This document shows positions 61,365 through 64,000 of a DNA stretch of 64,000 bases, in pieces. How positions within the stretch are numbered: position 1 is the stretch's first letter; the number at the start of each line of letters is the position of its first letter. A model generated the notes under the pieces. The model searched no databases, was not told where the DNA came from, and saw only the letters and a program-made list of their open reading frames with translations. Position numbers and translations under genes: made by a program. The stretch is from positions 5,580,001 through 5,644,000 of the forward strand of contig NZ_CP046171.1 in the NCBI RefSeq assembly GCF_011801125.1, in the 5' to 3' direction. This DNA comes from Nocardia brasiliensis (GTDB taxonomy: Bacteria; Actinomycetota; Actinomycetes; Mycobacteriales; Mycobacteriaceae).

Positions 61365-63821
61365 CTACTGCCCGAAACCGGCCCGCCGCAACGCGTCGGC
61401 CATCGCACCGCTGGGCGCGGGCGCGTTGCGGCGTTGATTGCCGCCGCCGCGCGACTGACCCTGGCCTTGGTTGCGACCCTGGCCCTGGTTGCGACCCTGC
61501 TGGCTCCTACCCTGACCATTCTGCCGCTCCGGGCCGCCCCTGCGGTCGCCACCCTGACCGCGCTGCCGGTTCTCGCCCTTGGCCGGGGCGCCCGGCTCGT
61601 CGTCCAGGCGCAGCGACAGCCCGATGCGCTGCCGGGCGACGTCGACCTCGAGCACCTTCACCTTGACCACGTCGCCGGATTTCACGACCTCGCGCGGATC
61701 CTTGACGAAGTTGTGCGACATCGCCGAGACGTGCACGAGGCCGTCCTGGTGCACGCCGATATCGACGAACGCGCCGAACGCGGCGACGTTGGTGACCACT
61801 CCCTCGAGCACCATGCCGGGCTCCAGGTCGGCCACTTTCTCTACGCCCGCGGCGAATTCGGCGGTCTTGAACTCCGGGCGCGGGTCGCGGCCCGGCTTCT
61901 CGAGTTCGGTGATGATGTCGGTGACGGTCGGCACACCGAAGCGTTCGTCGGTGAAATCGTCGGCGCGCAGGGCGCGCAGCACGGTGGTGTTGCCGATGAC
62001 CTCGGTGATGTCGCGGCCGGTCGACTCCATGATGCGGCGCACCACGGGGTATGCCTCCGGGTGCACCGCGGAGGTGTCGAGCGGGTCGTCACCGCCGCGG
62101 ATGCGCAGGAAGCCCGCGCACTGCTCGAACGCCTTCGGGCCGAGGCGGGGGACGTCGAGCAGCGCGGTCCGGCTGCGGAACGGCCCGTGCTGATCCCGGT
62201 GCGCGACAATGCTTTCCGCGACCGACCCGGCGATGCCCGAGACCCGCGACAGCAGCGGCACCGAGGCCGTGTTCACGTCGACGCCGACCGCGTTCACCGC
62301 GTCCTCGACCACCGCGCCCAGCGAGCGGGCGAGCAGCGTCTCGGACACGTCGTGCTGATACTGGCCGACACCGATCGACTTCGGATCGATCTTCACCAGC
62401 TCGGCGAGCGGATCCTGCAGCCTGCGCGCGATGGACACCGCGCCGCGCAGCGACACGTCCATGTCGGGCAGTTCCTGGGTGGCGTAGGCCGATGCGGAGT
62501 ACACCGAGGCGCCCGCCTCGGACACCACGATCTTGGTCGGCTTGTTCTCCGGGATCCGCGAGATCAGCTCGGCGGCAAGGGCATCGGTCTCGCGCGAGGC
62601 GGTGCCGTTGCCGATGGCGATGAGCTCGACACCGAACCGGGCGACCAGCGCGCCGAGCACGGCGAGCGACTTCTCGGTCTGTCCCTGCGGCTTGTGCGGG
62701 TAGATCACCTCGGTGGCGACCACCTTGCCGGTGGCATCGACGACGGCCACCTTCACGCCGGTGCGGTAGCCCGGGTCCAGGCCCATGGTGGTGCGGGTGC
62801 CCGCGGGCGCGGCGAGCAGCAGGTCGCGCAGGTTCGCCGCGAACACGTCCACCGCGTCCTTCTCGGCGGCCTGACGCAGCCGCATGCGGGTGTCAATACC
62901 AAGGCTCACTTGCAGTTTGGTCCGCCAGGCCCAGCGCACGGTGTCCAGCAGCCAGGAGTCGGCGGGCCTGCCCTTGTCGGCGATGCCGAACTTCACGGCG
63001 ATGCGGCCCTCGTAGATGGTCCGCTCGCCGGGTTCCCCGTGCGCGGAGCGACCAGACGAGTCCGCGTCGGTATCGGGCTCGAGGTGCAGGGTCAGCACCT
63101 CTTCCTTCTCGCCGCGCAGCAGCGCAAGGATGCGGTGGGAGGGCAGCTTGGTGAACGGCTCGCTGAACTCGAAGTAGTCGGCGAACTTGGCGCCCGCCTC
63201 TTCCTTGCCCGCGCGCACCGTCGAGGTGATCTGGCCGCGGTTCCACATCAGCTCGCGCAGCTCGCCGACCAGGTCCGCGTCCTCGGCGAAGCGCTCGACC
63301 AGGATCGCACGCGCGCCGTCGAGCTGCTCGGCGCTGTACTGCGCGGGATCGGTGGTCGGATCGCAGATCAGCGCGTCGGCGACGGGCTCGTGTCCCGCCT
63401 CGCGGGCGATCTGCGCCTTGGTGCGCCGCTTCGGCTTGTACGGCAGGTAGATGTCCTCGAGCCGGGCCTTGGTCTCGGCGAGCATGATCTGCTGGTGCAG
63501 GGCGTCGTCGAGTTTGCCCTGGCCACGAATCGATTCGAGGATCGCGCCGCGGCGCTCGTCGAGTTCGCGCAGGTAGTGCAGACGCTCGTCCAACTGCCGC
63601 AGCTGCGCGTCGTCGAGACCGCCGGTGATCTCCTTGCGGTACCGCGCGATGAACGGCACGGTCGAGCCCGCGTCGAGCAGCTCGACGGCGGCACGCACCT
63701 GGGTCTCGCGCACCGCGAGTTCGTCGGCGATGCGGCGATTCACGCTGGCCTGACTCACGATCGTCGCGGGGGCGGACACGGGCTGGGACTCTGCACTGGT
63801 GGTCTCGGGCGCTGTCGTCAC
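61365..63821 (-). CDS. Tex-family S1 RNA-binding protein
   Basis: 818 residues from the GTG at 63821. The Tex N-terminal region (PFIARYRKEITGGLDDAQLR), YqgF-like domain (GLDPGYRTGVKVAVVDATGK, then IGNGTASRETDALA), HhH region and a C-terminal S1 domain (GMVLEGVVTNVAAFGAFVDI, then HQDGLVHVSAMSHNF) are in the correct order. The tail is an Arg/Gly/Gln repeat (GQGRSQQGRNQGQGRNQGQG) seen in actinobacterial forms. Tex binds RNA polymerase and RNA and affects transcription. Confidence 0.94.
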   Translation of the reverse strand: MTTAPETTSAESQPVSAPATIVSQASVNRRIADELAVRETQVRAAVELLDAGSTVPFIARYRKEITGGLDDAQLRQLDERLHYLRELDERRGAILESIRGQGKLDDALHQQIMLAETKARLEDIYLPYKPKRRTKAQIAREAGHEPVADALICDPTTDPAQYSAEQLDGARAILVERFAEDADLVGELRELMWNRGQITSTVRAGKEEAGAKFADYFEFSEPFTKLPSHRILALLRGEKEEVLTLHLEPDTDADSSGRSAHGEPGERTIYEGRIAVKFGIADKGRPADSWLLDTVRWAWRTKLQVSLGIDTRMRLRQAAEKDAVDVFAANLRDLLLAAPAGTRTTMGLDPGYRTGVKVAVVDATGKVVATEVIYPHKPQGQTEKSLAVLGALVARFGVELIAIGNGTASRETDALAAELISRIPENKPTKIVVSEAGASVYSASAYATQELPDMDVSLRGAVSIARRLQDPLAELVKIDPKSIGVGQYQHDVSETLLARSLGAVVEDAVNAVGVDVNTASVPLLSRVSGIAGSVAESIVAHRDQHGPFRSRTALLDVPRLGPKAFEQCAGFLRIRGGDDPLDTSAVHPEAYPVVRRIMESTGRDITEVIGNTTVLRALRADDFTDERFGVPTVTDIITELEKPGRDPRPEFKTAEFAAGVEKVADLEPGMVLEGVVTNVAAFGAFVDIGVHQDGLVHVSAMSHNFVKDPREVVKSGDVVKVKVLEVDVARQRIGLSLRLDDEPGAPAKGENRQRGQGGDRRGGPERQNGQGRSQQGRNQGQGRNQGQGQSRGGGNQRRNAPAPSGAMADALRRAGFGQ
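61440..61530. repeat. Short tandem repeats encoding the RNQGQG tail
   Basis: On the plus strand the words TTGCGACCCTGGCCCTGG recur with small changes. They code in minus-frame for repeats of GRNQGQ in the tail of the Tex-like protein. Such runs can vary in copy number between strains. Confidence 0.6.
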
Positions 63822-63923
63822 GCCGGAGACACTACCTCCGTCGGCCGACACGGGGTCCACACCCAGGGGCACCGGCCTGCCCGATACACCCCGGCGCAAG
63901 CGCCCTGCCTGCACTCGGACGCC

Positions 63924-63957
63924 CCGAACCCGGTCGGGGATACCGAGCCGGGTTCGG
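63924..63957. terminator. Hairpin upstream of the Tex gene
   Basis: CCGAACCCGG and CCGGGTTCGG form a perfect 10-bp stem with a 14-base loop. It lies beyond the Tex start, so it probably ends a transcript from the gene to the right of the window. Confidence 0.45.
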
Positions 63958-64000
63958 CGATTTCCGTGCGGACACGCGAATCGTCTACTCCAGGACCAGT

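Noticed and set aside
1..64000. tRNA genes, CRISPR arrays, insertion sequences and phage genes
   Set aside because: Read through for cloverleaf-like segments, regular spacer arrays, transposase motifs and terminal inverted repeats; none was supported by eye. A tRNAscan or ISfinder run would settle it.

Overview
The window is high-GC actinobacterial chromosome, most likely Nocardia or a close relative in the Mycobacteriales. The gene order penicillin-binding lipoprotein, GNAT, ispG, rip1, dxr ... rlmN ... cdsA, frr, pyrH, tsf, rpsB, M23 peptidase ... xerC ... dprA, comM-like, yraN, DUF2469, rnhB, lepB, rplS follows the Mycobacterium tuberculosis Rv2864c to Rv2904c block. Blocks of accessory genes are inserted between the conserved ones. 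GTG starts, four-base ATGA/GTGA overlaps and leaderless-looking starts are common. No tRNA, rRNA, CRISPR array, insertion sequence or prophage was recognised.

Region 1 (1-16,900) is accessory: a HEAT-like giant protein cut by the left edge, two DUF4254 paralogues, a secreted barnase-type RNase, an XRE/DUF5753 regulator, an ABC-2 permease pair without an ATPase, an APC permease, a degenerate ImmA-like protein, an APH-type kinase, a divergent SDR/HxlR pair with a large palindromic operator, a MerR regulator fused to sliding-clamp (DnaN) domains and coupled to a TPR-like gene, a nitrobindin, and a three-gene type VII secretion substrate cassette.

Region 2 (16,900-23,600) is the conserved cell-wall and isoprenoid block: penicillin-binding lipoprotein, GNAT, IspG, Rip1 and Dxr. 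Region 3 (23,700-33,100) is accessory: DUF2631, a small secreted protein, a LysR regulator with a basic tail divergent from DUF5997, cysteine dioxygenase plus rhodanese behind a cysteine-containing leader peptide, an unknown 418-aa protein coupled to an inositol-monophosphatase-like enzyme, an S-adenosylmethionine (SAM)-dependent methyltransferase, a Nocardia-type secreted protein and a DUF234 ATPase.

Region 4 (33,200-42,400) carries rlmN, a LapA-like membrane protein, an AbiE-type toxin-antitoxin pair with an AT-rich inverted-repeat operator, then cdsA, frr, pyrH, tsf and rpsB on the minus strand, and a secreted M23 protein on the plus strand. Region 5 (42,700-52,300) is accessory: DUF1990, YqeY, an alkyl sulfatase with two DUF202 proteins, an acetoacetate-decarboxylase-like gene divergent from a lipase across a KstR-like palindrome, a TetR/MFS efflux pair with three tandem operators, and an M23-SH3 secreted protein. 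Region 6 (52,500-64,000) is conserved: xerC, a VapBC module, dprA, comM-like, yraN, DUF2469, rnhB, lepB, rplS, a membrane protein and a Tex-type S1 protein. A decayed copy of the 3' end of lepB lies just upstream of lepB.

The observations most worth checking are the cysteine leader peptide, the MerR-clamp fusion operon, the unknown 418-aa/phosphatase pair, the triple TetR operator, the AbiE-like module and the lepB relic.
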